A stretch of DNA of 64,000 nucleotides, taken from Dickeya zeae NCPPB 2538. Its GTDB lineage: Bacteria; Pseudomonadota; Gammaproteobacteria; Enterobacterales; Enterobacteriaceae. Below, piece by piece: positions 39,001 to 46,800 of this stretch (position 1 is its first letter; each line of letters starts with the position of its first letter). The stretch is from positions 890,689 through 954,688 of the forward strand of contig NZ_CM001977.1 in the NCBI RefSeq assembly GCF_000406165.1, given 5' to 3'. Below the pieces are notes generated by a model. It worked only from the letters and a program-made list of their open reading frames with translations, was not told the origin of the DNA and searched no databases. Both the position numbers and the translations under genes were made by a program.

Positions 39001-40478
39001 AGAGCACCACCGGGTGTTCCATACATTGTATCCTGTGATGTTCCATCCGCATTATTGACCAGCGAATGTGTGAGATTGCCAGTATCATTCGGCCCACTGT
39101 AATCATCAACAACCGAAACCCAATTGCCCCCCAATCTGTTGTAGACCGTATCTTGTGAGGTTCCGTCGGGATTATTCACCAATGATTCCGTCAGTGTGCC
39201 TTTTGCGCCAAGGCCACTAAACGTATCAGTAACAGAACTGCCATCGTCAGTGCCGCTATAGATAGTCTCACTCGATGTACCATCAACATTATTGGTTAAC
39301 GTATCTGTTAATCGGCCAGTTTCGTTTGGTCCACTGTAGGTATTCGTAACGGTGCTACCTGCACCCAGAGTATTATATGTTGTGCTTTGTGATGTTCCAT
39401 CCGCCGCGTTAACCCTCGACTCAGTGAGTTGGTCAGGGTTATTTGGGTCACCATAGATATTGACTCTGGTATTCGTCCCACCAAATATATTTCCAGGAAC
39501 CCCATTTATACTAATATTACTGCCATCGCCAACGACTACCGTGTTATCACTACCATTGACAGTAAGGTTTGTATTATCACCAGAAGAAATGAAGTTACCT
39601 GTACCATTCACAATCAGTGAGCCACCCTGATACATGGCAACAGAAATATTGTTATCACTCACTACCGGAACACCAGCAGGTGTTTGAGATATTGCTGAGG
39701 GAGGACCACCAATTAAGTCAATAGTATAAGAGTTAGATAAAGAAGTGACGGTGGTGTTTTCAACGCCCGTAATGCCTTGCAAAAGGGCATTTCCATATGC
39801 AAATCCAGCATTTATATTCGCTTCATTTGCTGTGCTAAGAAAGTAAGCACCGTCGGTGTTTATACTTGGAAATATAAAATTACCATCATAAACACCGTCT
39901 TCTATCTCTTTACTTCTTTTCATTAATTCATCATATATACCTTTAGTAGCATGATAAAAATTAAGTGTACCACCACCTATCTCCGCTGCATCGATAGGAA
40001 GCCCGGAAAGACTAGTAACAACCCCTAAATGGTATGATGCTACATCAACAAAAGCAGGGACAGCAAAACCAGAAGGAATTCCCCATGCAGGATTGCGCTG
40101 TAGATCTTGGGTGCCGCCTTGCACAAACGCAGAAGTCATCGCGCCAAAGGCACTTAATAGTGAACTTGTCATAACGTCAGAGGCGACATTTTCAGATGAA
40201 AACCCCGACAATGTGCGAATTTGCTCGGCAAATGATTCAGCATCAGATATTGAGTATGATGCAGGGCCAATTAACCAATTATTGGGGTTAGCGTCTTTAC
40301 CTGAAAGAACTGTACCGTCTGAAAGATAAACTCGGTTCACCTGTGACCCACCGGGTACCGGGTCAACAATTGGATTTCCATTGATATCCTTTATGAAATG
40401 AGCAGCTACCAAAGAAGTGTTTCTTTTATCATCAAGACCAGCAACATTGAATGTTGAGGAAGGTGTTAATTCATTCAT
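33066..40478 (-). CDS. Giant type I-secreted repeat protein with embedded GH113-like domain
   Basis: 2470 residues; ATG at 40478 follows GAGGT. No Sec signal. Order: unique N-terminal region (1-280); a short NG-rich coil (285-345); five 39-40-residue repeats (351-549); Gly/Asp/Ser linker (679-743); EF-hand-like loop FDANHDGVIDATDE (814-827) followed by LRVLVDPSGNG, as in many large RTX proteins; a very long Asn-Gly-rich solenoid (about 976-1815); a TIM-barrel-like glycoside hydrolase domain (about 1838-2157); a second solenoid block (2166-2365); and the RTX-related C-terminal domain (LWFSQNGNDLLAEV, VDISNWFEG) ending in PVLDAAWH. Classical GGxGxDxUx nonapeptides are absent. The exporter, adaptor and channel genes follow directly. 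Probably a cell-surface or extracellular glycan-active adhesin; the function is inference. Confidence 0.85.
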   Translation of the reverse strand: MNELTPSSTFNVAGLDDKRNTSLVAAHFIKDINGNPIVDPVPGGSQVNRVYLSDGTVLSGKDANPNNWLIGPASYSISDAESFAEQIRTLSGFSSENVASDVMTSSLLSAFGAMTSAFVQGGTQDLQRNPAWGIPSGFAVPAFVDVASYHLGVVTSLSGLPIDAAEIGGGTLNFYHATKGIYDELMKRSKEIEDGVYDGNFIFPSINTDGAYFLSTANEANINAGFAYGNALLQGITGVENTTVTSLSNSYTIDLIGGPPSAISQTPAGVPVVSDNNISVAMYQGGSLIVNGTGNFISSGDNTNLTVNGSDNTVVVGDGSNISINGVPGNIFGGTNTRVNIYGDPNNPDQLTESRVNAADGTSQSTTYNTLGAGSTVTNTYSGPNETGRLTDTLTNNVDGTSSETIYSGTDDGSSVTDTFSGLGAKGTLTESLVNNPDGTSQDTVYNRLGGNWVSVVDDYSGPNDTGNLTHSLVNNADGTSQDTMYGTPGGALVSMTETYSGADGTGTLSKSVINFSDGTSTETLYSQAGNLSWTALTNNYASWNAGGALTANLIDIAPGGLGTSAYIPGGAIWNATGVQLSFNNATLTVPDSVSLPSFSANLLNGPVESNVFDAFAVSSLQNESLTLSNWMDNTDQYSLTSDIPATFGHDLEQQLTNSADSLETDQETENTSSVDGSSDDDDSDSGDGGNGDSGDSGDGGDSGDSGDSGDGGDGGNGGGNRRDGSGDGGGDGGGDGGGGGDDPLVLSLDGHAIQLIPLNLSHALVNITGQSILSGWIGADTGVLALVTATGTQIINPSMVADTSDALSVLESFDANHDGVIDATDEVFSQLRVLVDPSGNGTAQAQAFTLTQLGIQAIRLQSTAMTVNASGNQISRVATVVFADGSLEPIENVSFAQGTPATGSQWNSTVNPVWQEIAAIVASTFNSSAFGTINNGSLPDGSVAGAATSQTQSVALQDNAVIMNRIAISAAGNGISIRDNFQVTINGAGSAVTLHNNDRGLINGNNFAVAFEGNGSTLTTNGNVNSIDIQGSNNSATANGSNNTVVINGINDTATASSSTLLLMNNSQSVINGIANTVGLGSNDQLTINGGNFTIAIEGNASSLTANGNDNDILVVGNNNTVWANGNHDVVVIDGLGDTANIGGASLFMANGSQLVVNGSQGVIRTGDNENLQVNGSGFMTAVNGNASQVVVNGDGNNTIAKGMNDTVVMNGGMAIMTMVGDSNNLTVNGDKATFFVEGNNNVLAANGQGDTVYLDGQGESIALSGGSAILADGDSLTINGGNDDVVLGNNETLVANGGNFNVYLEADNATVTMNGDTEKLLVSGNGNTITANGQGNTAEISGTGDVLSTGNGKIVLSDASQLIVNGTGDAVHVGNADSLVVNGGSSVLLVEGSASVVIANGDKQAAIVQGADNNVTLNGAQAVVTVVGDNNMVTANGPNAWIQMQGEADDIIANGPGDIVLLQGENSTLTIGEGSVAISDDTQAVISGIDNKVTIGNRNLVTIKGGDFVVDLIGQSSTVMTNGDREFSTVKGNDDTLTTNGNDAYIVVSGNNDTVNANGDGNNLSIHGQQNVIYANGSKDKILLDGVQNDLHTSGNTITLADNSQAWLNGGGNTMNLGNLDTVSINGSGYALSFSGTGSTASLQGNWNTVKIQGSSNSMTANGNGNIIEDQGTGNTVTVNGTGGEITVQGTGQKLAMESGSVTINTGAQAVLQGHGNIVTAGNAATIEVDGGDNWVNAQASDTLILTGDSNGAGFSGNGGQLTVDGNGQYGLMNGGQATLAAGAGFQLTGNSNTIVANTDSTLELSGSANTVQMSQGNLILHAVETGNTTGNTDFQVKGFGYTSAKDGQLATAASTDSLQALQATGANSVQLVVTQYLDSVTSNSIAPTDATESDANLELAITQSQADGLSVLLKPHIDITDGTWRALLEPSNIDQFFANYKTFILHYAAIAQATHVSMFSVGTELSSLSGSAYQGYWDDIISAVRQVYSGPLTYASAWNETGNVSFWDKVDVIGANAYEAPTNITDPTVAQMVAGWNSVSSDSSTAALFNNMSPIDFYHALSTTYNKPVILTEVGYRSVNATNTLNGDWSGFHWVDFQQQTRALEAFFEAWNGVGSWMEGAYLWNWEANPAQVAADDFSVQGKPALNVVNSWYGSDTTAASTATNLLNGDFNTVSMETGNTLTLNGNSNTVSMSGNDAITLSGTGDSFAVTGSNNIIQTNDATTVSLSADTAAVMVTGNGVTVTASGSGDAVANAGDQATITLEGKADTLVLSGNNSLIQVEGDNELISTTGQGNNITVLGNNATLLTSGATAISIAGDNLLATVQGNSDVIAVTGSNTGLTVNGSLDTILANNKDNLTVSITNTTQDDVLLFNGTVSADQLWFSQNGNDLLAEVIGTNQKVDISNWFEGASNQLAIQSGDGHALVTTQLDNLINTMASMTPPAAGQTSLSQEQMTQLKPVLDAAWH
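34008..34967 (-). other. Region coding the GH113-like catalytic domain
   Basis: Residues 1838-2157 of the giant protein. It opens with KGFGYTSAKDG, as GH113-like TIM barrels do, and has two candidate catalytic glutamates at the right strand ends: Glu1967 in FSVGTELSSL (acid/base) and Glu2076 in PVILTEVGYRS (nucleophile), plus aromatic residues WNETGN, GANAY, YLWNWE lining a possible cleft. Known GH113 enzymes are beta-mannanases. Substrate here is unproven. Confidence 0.65.
35034..37553 (-). repeat. Asn-Gly solenoid repeat array (coding)
   Basis: About 840 residues of short turns of the kind TVxANGxxN, with 'NG' recurring every 9-12 residues. A longer marker block (x-L-x-x-x-S-Q-x-x-x-NG) recurs at residues 982, 1068, 1154, 1276, 1362, 1484, 1606, 1710 and 1786, i.e. 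spacings of 86, 86, 122, 86, 122, 122, 104 and 76. At DNA level the array is diverged, not a perfect tandem repeat. Confidence 0.8.
38250..38444 (-). repeat. Gly/Asp/Ser linker microrepeat (coding)
   Basis: Degenerate 9-base unit (CCGCTGTCA and CCGCCGTCA on the plus strand) coding GDSGDGG-type residues 679-743. A low-complexity flexible spacer between the N-terminal third and the EF-hand/solenoid part; length is likely to vary between strains. Confidence 0.9.
38832..39428 (-). repeat. Five 39-40-residue repeats (coding)
   Basis: Residues 351-549 of the giant protein. Units start at 351, 390, 429, 469 and 509 with the pattern LTxSLVNNxDGTSQDTxY ... TYSGxxxTGx. The last unit is degenerate (NYASWNAGG). 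Fold unknown; the alternating polar strand pattern suggests beta-hairpins like those of YD or MORN-type repeats. Confidence 0.8.
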
Positions 40479-40534
40479 TATTATTTAAACCTCAAAGAAA
40501 TTAATAATGTAACTTCATGGGGTGTTATTGATTT

Positions 40535-41179
40535 CTATTTACAAGATTTCTTTTGTGTCAATGGAGTATATAATGGATCAATGGAATATCGAATCTCATA
40601 ATAGGATGATCCAAGATTAATAACATTAAAGTTTATTACATCAACATTTTCAGCCATGGCAAAGCTATGAAGCATACTAAAGCTGTTCTGCATAGCAAGT
40701 TTTTTAAACGCATCATCCCATTCACACGAGCGTTCAGCGTTTTGCTTCTGTAATTCATTTCCTGAGTCATACATAACATCTCTATCAAAAGTATGCGCCG
40801 GCTCATTTGTGCTAAAACAATAGGCTAGAATCTGTTTTTCTGGGTTATGGTATTCTTCTTTAATACACTTTGAAAATAAATCTGGATGACTTTTTTTGTA
40901 AAATTCAAAGCTATAGTGGAGAAGGCTACTCTCAAAATCATAGAAGGTTAAAACAACTAATGTATTAATTAAAATAAAAAAGGCAAGCCCTTTTTTTTCA
41001 AAAAATAGAATTGTTAGTGAAATGAAGAATAATAAATAACTTATTCTATAAAAAGCATGAGCGTAATCCGATAAGTTTTGATATTTTATCAAATATTGAA
41101 TGTTGCTTGATGTTATTAACAAAAGTGATGAAAACACAGTTAGTTTTAATCTTGATATTGGAAGTTTTAATTTTTTCAT
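40535..41179 (-). CDS. Hypothetical membrane protein
   Basis: 214 residues, not recognised. About three membrane helices in the first 90 residues (13-31, 42-60, 66-84), then a polar tail of 120 residues with five cysteines. The codon use is AT-rich, unlike the backbone genes. It is the next gene upstream of the giant protein on the same strand, 56 bases away; it could be co-transcribed but there is no evidence of a shared function. Confidence 0.55.
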   Translation of the reverse strand: MKKLKLPISRLKLTVFSSLLLITSSNIQYLIKYQNLSDYAHAFYRISYLLFFISLTILFFEKKGLAFFILINTLVVLTFYDFESSLLHYSFEFYKKSHPDLFSKCIKEEYHNPEKQILAYCFSTNEPAHTFDRDVMYDSGNELQKQNAERSCEWDDAFKKLAMQNSFSMLHSFAMAENVDVINFNVINLGSSYYEIRYSIDPLYTPLTQKKSCK

Positions 41180-41540
41180 TCTTTAAGTTAATTCCTCTAA
41201 TGTTTGAGGGTTTTTATTCTAAGATCAGAATGAGCTGGATAATGAAATAATTTTCTTTTTTGGTAAAAAAGAAGATTTTTATTTAAACATAAAAAACATT
41301 AATGCATGTTTAAATTATGTATTTAAAATATAATTACATTAAGCTACTAAATGGAAACCTAATGCATATTTAATAATCATATATGAGTGAAAATAGAAAT
41401 GCCATATGTCAACCCACGTGTTAATTATTTTATATTGTTATTATTTTACTCTTTATTTATTAAAGGGTAACAAAATGAAATTTTTTTCACATGAATGTAA
41501 TTTAATGAATACTTTGGTTTTTATCAGCAACACGAACATC

Positions 41541-41658
41541 GCTTTTAGTGATGAAATGAGCTTGTCTACAAATGGGGTGGATGCCCAAAGTAACCGATGC
41601 TGCCAAAGAGCAAGTGGCAGAATAGTAAAACTGTCCAGTGAGCCTGCTGTATCCCATG
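41541..41658 (+). repeat. Degenerate repeat, copy 1 (possible gene 3' end)
   Basis: About 118 bases similar to 42939-43180 once the MITE there is removed: shared GCTTTTAGTGATGAAATG, then CCAAAGTAACC-ATGCTGC and AGTGGCAGAATAG, then CTGCTGTAT. Both copies can be read as FSDEM-LSTN ... KVT-AAKE-VAE followed by a stop (copy 1 with a frameshift), so they may be two decayed 3' ends of one gene family. Not recognised further. Confidence 0.55.
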
Positions 41659-41667
41659 GTTTATCTT

Positions 41668-41777
41668 GACTGCATTGTGGTGAATTCCGTCACAGTGCCT
41701 GTGGCGGTCTCAGCCCGGAACAATTTGAAAACGAAAACCTCGCTTAGGGCTGTGTCCACATTACGTGGGTAGGATCA
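41668..41777 (+). mobile_element. Remnant of an IS3-family insertion sequence (right end)
   Basis: The frame RHSACGGLSPEQFENENLA-stop is the C-terminus of an IS3-family OrfB transposase (integrase core end). Eight or so bases later GTGTCCACATTACGTGGG-TAGGATCA matches the terminal inverted repeat of IS3 itself (TGATCCTACCCACGTAAT read on the other strand). Only about 110 bases remain; the left part is missing, so the element is dead. Confidence 0.75.
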
Positions 41778-41826
41778 ATCAACCAAAAGGCAAAAGCGGA
41801 CCCCCTGAAAGCTCATCGGGATGAAA

Positions 41827-41978
41827 TGAGAGACATCCTGTCTCTCACCAGAGGCCAGCCGTTGGCTGGTCAAATTCGTTCCCAACGAATTTGTCATTCA
41901 CTTGCCGCGTTACAAGGCTCTAACGAGCCTTGCCCTAAAGGGCCAACGCGTGGCGTTGTTCAACACGCGAGCGTGTTG
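41827..41978. repeat. Chain of seven different short hairpins
   Basis: Back-to-back perfect inverted repeats with 2-4-base loops: 41827-41847 (9-bp stem), 41853-41871 (8, one G-T), 41871-41893 (10), 41913-41932 (8), 41932-41943 (5), 41944-41958 (6), 41961-41978 (8). Each stem has its own sequence. The chain abuts an inverted-repeat end shared with the MITE at 42978. Confidence 0.85.
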
Positions 41979-42004
41979 TCCTGCAACTCGAATTATTTTG
42001 GGTA
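41979..42004 (-). mobile_element. Solo MITE-type terminal repeat
   Basis: Read on the minus strand: TACCCAAAATAATTCGAG followed by TTGCAGG, identical over about 25 bases to the left end of the element at 42978-43099. Its partner end is not visible on the far side of the hairpin chain. Confidence 0.7.
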
Positions 42005-42017
42005 TATATGTGTAAAA

Positions 42018-42644
42018 CTACTCAGGCCATGACAGCCAAAGCTTTTTCATCTTTTTCTCACGTATTTCTTGATCTTTGATTTCATTAAAGAAAGGCATAG
42101 TTATCCCTAAGGGTAACAAGCTCCATATCGTAATAGGGGCGGGGGTGTTAGAAATAACATGAATGGGGTCGCGTATTGCGTTATGGATGCAACCAACGGC
42201 AGATTGGTTGGGGAATATAATGGCACTTCCGCTATCATCAGCATAATTGTTATCAAGAAATAATGTTAGATCTCCTCCATGTGTTTTACCCGATAGGATA
42301 GTCGCACCCCCTGCAGATGCAGTGCTGATAACCTGAGTAACGCTACTGAGCATCATTACATCGGTATTATCCTTTTCTTTGTTAATACGAAACTCAAGGC
42401 TTCGTGATTTTTTATTCATACATAGTGAAACTATCTTCGTTGAAATTAACCGGCAAGAAAAAAGTTCAATCTGTGGTTCCTCACAGGTTGAAGGGTAAGA
42501 CGTTTCCTTCGTCATATTCCAATTGCCGATTACACTAGGGTTCTCTGCAAATGCTACGTTAATTGAGTACCCTATGATAAAAATCATAGTAATAGCTTTG
42601 AGAATTAATAGTGAATGTAACTCATGCCTTGGTGATTTATTCAT
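42018..42644 (-). CDS. Hypothetical exported protein
   Basis: 208 residues from the ATG at 42644 (an ATG at 42653 would add three). A signal peptide with core LILKAITMIFIIGYSINVAFA is cleaved before ENPS. The mature part has five cysteines and ends in a charged stretch. AT-rich codon use. Not recognised. It lies between the hairpin chain and the MITE and has no obvious partner. Confidence 0.55.
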   Translation of the reverse strand: MNKSPRHELHSLLILKAITMIFIIGYSINVAFAENPSVIGNWNMTKETSYPSTCEEPQIELFSCRLISTKIVSLCMNKKSRSLEFRINKEKDNTDVMMLSSVTQVISTASAGGATILSGKTHGGDLTLFLDNNYADDSGSAIIFPNQSAVGCIHNAIRDPIHVISNTPAPITIWSLLPLGITMPFFNEIKDQEIREKKMKKLWLSWPE

Positions 42645-42938
42645 GATGGTCATTTCATGAAGCCTATAAGTAATAATTTTTAAAGATAGGAGGGGGTAAA
42701 TTCTTATGTGAAAATATTATTGCTATAAAGATGAAGTGCTATCAGGTAAATCAATGGTGGCAATAGAAAAACACCAGCCCATCTATTAATTCAACATAAA
42801 AATCAATAAGCAATCTTGAATTTAATCTTTTTTTGTTATTCTTTGTCTTTTTATTTTATAAAAATGAATATATTGTAATTATAAGTATCTTATTGTAATT
42901 GATATAAATGTTTGGATTTATATGACAAGAAAATCATG

Positions 42939-43180
42939 GCTTTTAGTGATGAAATGGGCTTATCCACCAATAGTGTGTACCCAAAATAATTCGAGTTGCA
43001 GGAAGGCGGCAATCGAGCGAATCCCCAAGAGCTTACATAAGTAAGTGACTGGGGTGAGAGAGGCAGCCAACGCACCTGCAACTTGAAGTATGAAGGGTAT
43101 AGATATCCAAAGTAACCAATGCTGCTAAAGAGCTAGTGGCAGAATAGTGAAATCGTCCGCTGAACCTGCTGTATTCGATG
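42939..43180 (+). repeat. Degenerate repeat, copy 2, split by a MITE
   Basis: 42939-42977 and 43100-43180 correspond to the continuous copy at 41541-41658. The 122-bp MITE sits between them. Confidence 0.55.
42978..43099. mobile_element. 122-bp MITE-like palindromic element
   Basis: Imperfect 24-bp terminal inverted repeats (TACCCAAAATAATTCGAG... and ...ACTTGAAGTATGAAGGGTA) flanked by TA on each side, with an internal segment containing GCTTACATAAGTAAGT. I recall near-identical elements in many enterobacterial genomes. No coding capacity; presumably mobilised in trans. Its insertion into the repeat copy gives the order of events. Confidence 0.8.
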
Positions 43181-43862
43181 CTCACCGGATCCACTCTTGC
43201 CGTGATTTACATTTATTAAACTTCCTCATTTCCTTATTTACGTCATTGTTTCTTGATATTTCTATTTATTTTAATTTTGTTTCTATTCTATTTTATTTCA
43301 CGAAATTGAAAATGAAATGGCTTGTTTTGTTCATTTTTCTTGTGTAAGAATATTATTAAGAAGTGCAGATTTTCGTTATGGAATGATGTCATTCTGTAAA
43401 AACAGGCCCATGGTCACCGGGTTGCAGGTCGATGTGTTAATGGTTGGGAGTTGATACCCAACGTATTTTAAACCCGTCTCTGAAACCTGAAGTGTGATAC
43501 ACGAAGTGTGACGGGTTATGACAAACATAGTGCTGCCTCTGAAGCAATGGAATGTATTAAATGGAATGTATTACCGAATAAGGATGACGGTTGATGATGG
43601 CAAGGTATGCACCAATAGGCGGTATTTTCACCACTATGATGATGACGATTGAGCGCTTTTTTGTTCAACGAGATTCATCAATATTCTCTTTTAGTGACGG
43701 CTTCTCATCCCTGTCCCCCAATGCGTAATGGCGCATGAAGGGAATAATGAGTAAGGCGTCACTCCTCGCACAGCAAATAAAACGTCCCGTACTGCTTGAT
43801 TATCGGATCTCCCGATCCGCTTATTGAGATTTTATTATTTTTTCATTGCCAGGATGAGTCAT
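43181..43862. other. Region upstream of the autotransporter gene
   Basis: About 680 bases, no convincing gene. AT-rich start (43200-43350), then a possible long hairpin (AACCCGTC at about 43470 with GACGGGTT about 35 bases on) enclosing two GAAGTGTGA copies, and a short direct repeat (GGAATGTATTA, twice near 43550). The autotransporter promoter is probably in the last 150 bases. Confidence 0.5.
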
Positions 43863-46800
43863 ATGCGCATGACGTTTCAGACGTTAGGGGCTTCTCATGC
43901 CCAAAAAACGGATTTTTTTCATCACATCTGCCGGGTTGTCATCGATAACATTCGCGTTAAGAGCGTTCGCGTTAAGAGAGGATGTCTCGCGATAGTATTA
44001 TTGATGCTGAGCATTAGCGGGGCGGTTTCGCCGGGTTATGCCGCAACCGCTGAGGATTTTCGCACACCTGAATATCTGCGCAACGGTGCCGCGCTCGATT
44101 CTATCCACGCGGCTGATGCGTATGCACTGGGGTACAGCGGTGCTGGGGTCACCGTTGGTATTATTAACCGCGTCGGGGATTTATCCAGTAATGATGAATT
44201 CAATGGCAAGGTGGACTCAGGTTCACACTGGATTAGCGACCCCAGCAGTGCCAGCCCGCACGGTTATTGGGTCGCCGGGGTGATTGGCGCTGCCCGCAAT
44301 GGGGTTGGGGTACAAGGCATTGCCTATGACTCGAACCTGTTAACGCTGGGAACGGATAATTCCATTGGGGATTTATTGCAGGGCATGGTGGATATGACCA
44401 ACCGCCCGGATGTGAAAATCATCAGCAACAGTTGGGGGTTTCTGTTCTATCCCGACCAGCTTTCCTCTTACTCGGCTGCCATGCAGGACTTGCTGCTCAA
44501 TACGGTGGTCCCTGCTTATGTCAGCGCAGGGAATGTGCTGGCCAGTCAGGGGCAGTTAATGGTGATGTCCGCCGGTAACGAAGGACACCTGACACCGACA
44601 CTGTTTTCCGCGCTGCCGACTGTGTTGGATAACAATGGCCTTCAGGACAATATCGCCAATACCTGGATTAACGTCATGGCTTATGATCCCTCGCAGCCGA
44701 CCAGCAGCGCGGCGTTTATTGCCACCTTCAGCAACCTGGCGCAGGGCGCGACCGAGTATAGTCTGCTGGCTCCGGGCGTTAATATCATTACACCCTCCAC
44801 CAATAACACTTATTTTCGGGTGAGCGGCACGTCATTCGCTTCACCTTATGTCGCGGGGGTTGGTGCACTGGTCAGCCAGGCATTTCCCTATATGAGTGGC
44901 AAGCAGATTGCGGATGTGCTGTTGTCGACCGCGACGCCACTGACGGGTGATGCGTTGCCGAAAGCGGTGGTACTGGCGAATGAACAGTATGACGAGAATC
45001 AGTCGCTCACCGGTACGGCTATCAAGGTGTATTCCACCCATACCGGTATTACCTTCACCGATGATGAACTGACCACACTAATAAGCTCATTGAAAATAAA
45101 AAGCCCCTATAACGGTATGACGGATGATCAGGTGCGTGCGGCGATTTTGAGCGCGGCTGCCGACCAGAATATTACCGTGATGTCACAGAGTGACTATCAG
45201 GCGCTATTCGGGCAAGGGGTCGTCAATGCGTTTAAAGCGGTACAAGGCCCCGGTTTACTTAACGCGAAACGTCTGGTGGACAGCGATCTCAGTAGCGGCA
45301 CGTTTGGTGGGAATTTTGCCCTGTACTCTATTGATACCAAAGGTATTGATAGTACCTGGAGTAACGACATCGGTCAGGTGAAAAACACCACCAATGGGAG
45401 TGCGCTGCTTGGGCTGGATGTCGGCCTGCGTAAGCAGGGTGCCGGTACGCTATACCTGACAGGGAATGACACCTTTGCCGGTCCGACGGTAGTAGAGGGT
45501 GGCAAGCTGATTGTCGGTAAGGTCGCCGGTGATGCCGGGCATCTGGCCGGTGACGCCTGGGTATTATCCGGCGCGATACTCGGCGGGCATGGTACTATCA
45601 ACGGCTCTGTCGTGGTACAGAATGGCGGCACATTATCACCGGGCAATTCAATCGGCACACTCACGGTGGGCAATGTACGCTTTGAGCCCGGCTCCATTTA
45701 TCTGGTGGAGATCGATCAACAAGGTAATGCTGATCAACTGGTGGTGACGAATACTGCCCAGTTGGCCGGGACGGTTAAGCTGGTTGGGCAAGCTCCCGCC
45801 CATCTGGGGGCGCAGTTCACGCTGGTGAAGGCTGGCACCTTGACCGGTGCATTTGATGCACTGGAGTCGACAAACAATTCGCTGTTTTTGACCAATGCAT
45901 TGACCTATAACGCGCAAAGTGCGCTGGTCAGTGTGGTGCGTAACAGTGTGCGTTTTAGCGATGTGGCGCAAACCGCGAATCAGAGTGCGATAGCTAACGC
46001 CATTGATAACCAATCGGGCACGGCGGTATTGAGCGCAATTGCTGATCTGCCGGATGCCGACAGCGCCCGGCGTGCGTTTGATAATCTGAACGGTGAGTTT
46101 TATGCCACAGCACGCAACGCGCTGATTCACAACAGTCAGTCGGTTAGAGAGATTCTGAACAATACCATGAGCAGTGCAGGCAAAGGCGTGGAACCCTGGG
46201 TCAGTAGCTGGGGGTATGAAGGGCGGCAGGATAGCAACGGCGTACAGGCCGGAATCAAACACAATGGTTATGGCGTGTTGCTTGGCAATGGTACCCCGGT
46301 TGGCGAACAAGGGGCGTTGGGGGTTGCCGTTGGTGCGGAAAAAGGGCAAATCACGATGGACTCTCGTGCATCCAGAGGTGATCTGAACGCCTTGCATGCC
46401 GGTGTGTATTTGTCTGGTCGGGCACTGGCGCTCGATCTGCGCTCTGGCCTGAGTTACAGCCATATCACGCTCGATAGCCAGCGCGGTATTACGGTCTCCG
46501 GTCTGGATGGGCAGGCAACCGGTGATTATCGCGCCAATCTGGCTCAAGGGTTTGTGGAAGCCAGTCACCGCTTTGATTTCTTTGATAACGTCAGTGTCGA
46601 GCCCTATGGCAATACCGCCTGGGTCTGGCTGCAAAATCAGGCAGGGCAGGAGGGCGGTAACAGTGCAGCACTGGCGTTTGATAAAGAGACCAGCCGCAGC
46701 GCCTTTGCGACCGGCGGTTTACGCCTGAAAGTCCGGCCGTTATCGCGCCTGCCAGTGTCGTTGTATGGGGATATCGGCTATCAGCATCGTTTAACCCACG

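Larger units (their letters stand above)
41180..42017. other. AT-rich patchwork without intact genes
   Basis: Contains, in order: AT-rich promoter-like DNA (41180-41470), a degenerate repeat copy (41541-41658), an IS3 right-end remnant (to 41777) and a chain of hairpins ending in a MITE-type inverted-repeat end (41827-42004). Open frames across it are chance readings. Confidence 0.7.

Noticed and set aside
41406..41669. 87-codon frame on the plus strand
   Set aside because: It runs through the degenerate repeat in a frame that differs from the one shared by both copies, and has no homology that I recognise.
41826..42032. 68-codon frame across the hairpin chain
   Set aside because: It consists of inverted repeats and a MITE end; not protein-like.
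43147..43347. 66-codon hydrophobic frame
   Set aside because: It begins inside repeat copy 2 and continues into AT-rich DNA whose T-rich codons look hydrophobic by chance.
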